Shown piece by piece: positions 63,999-64,000 of a DNA stretch of 64,000 bases. Under the pieces are notes generated by a model, which had not been told where the DNA came from, did not search any database, and worked only from the letters and a program-made list of their open reading frames with translations. Position numbers and translations under genes: made by a program. Source of the stretch: Shinisaurus crocodilurus (lineage: Eukaryota > Chordata > Lepidosauria > Squamata > Shinisauridae); contig CM037878.1 of NCBI GenBank assembly GCA_021292165.1, positions 7,246,857 through 7,310,856 on the forward strand, given 5' to 3'. The stretch's first letter is position 1, and each line of letters begins with the position of its first letter.

Positions 63999-64000
63999 CA

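Overview
The window is genomic DNA from a vertebrate, most likely a squamate reptile. It carries spliced, single-copy genes in the same order as human chromosome 3q29. These sit in a dense mosaic of CR1 and L2-like LINEs, tRNA- and 5S-derived SINEs, hAT and Tc1/mariner elements and one retroviral remnant of the kinds common in lizards. There are no bacterial operons, no CRISPR array and no plasmid or phage modules. Most long open frames on either strand are shadows of GC-rich or repetitive DNA.

Layout. 1-7.4 kb: repeats, a CpG island with one open first exon of unknown identity (1867-2139), and an old LINE broken by SINEs. 7.5-29.2 kb: PCYT1A on the + strand, with a CpG-rich putative non-coding exon 1 near 7.6 kb, eight coding exons from 17462 to 27508 (367 codons) and a 3' UTR ending near 29.2 kb. 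29.2-37.1 kb: intergenic repeats, including a 1.2 kb CR1. 37.1-53.2 kb: SLC51A (organic solute transporter alpha) on the - strand, nine coding exons (340 codons from the preferred start), with a 2.3 kb L2-like LINE in intron 3. 53.2-55.4 kb: a divergent intergenic interval. 55.4 kb to the end: the first two exons of ZDHHC19 on the + strand. Its next intron exceeds 7 kb and holds a rearranged gammaretrovirus-like provirus, two CR1 copies and a 571-codon hAT transposase frame that runs off the window edge.

The genes are not an operon. PCYT1A makes CDP-choline for phosphatidylcholine synthesis. SLC51A is one half of the basolateral bile-acid/steroid exporter. ZDHHC19 is a palmitoyltransferase. 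PCYT1A and SLC51A are tail to tail, and SLC51A and ZDHHC19 are head to head, which agrees with the human order ZDHHC19-SLC51A-PCYT1A.

The most notable non-genic signals are: a SINE with a 5S rRNA-derived head and a CR1 tail; an internally deleted hAT derivative (9819-10470) whose probable autonomous relative lies in the same window (62-64 kb); more than twenty palindromic hAT-type MITE copies, two with near-perfect 8-bp target duplications; MITEs closely flanking SLC51A exon 8 on both sides; and an unassigned 91-codon exon that could splice in frame to PCYT1A exon 2. I found no clearly new biological system.
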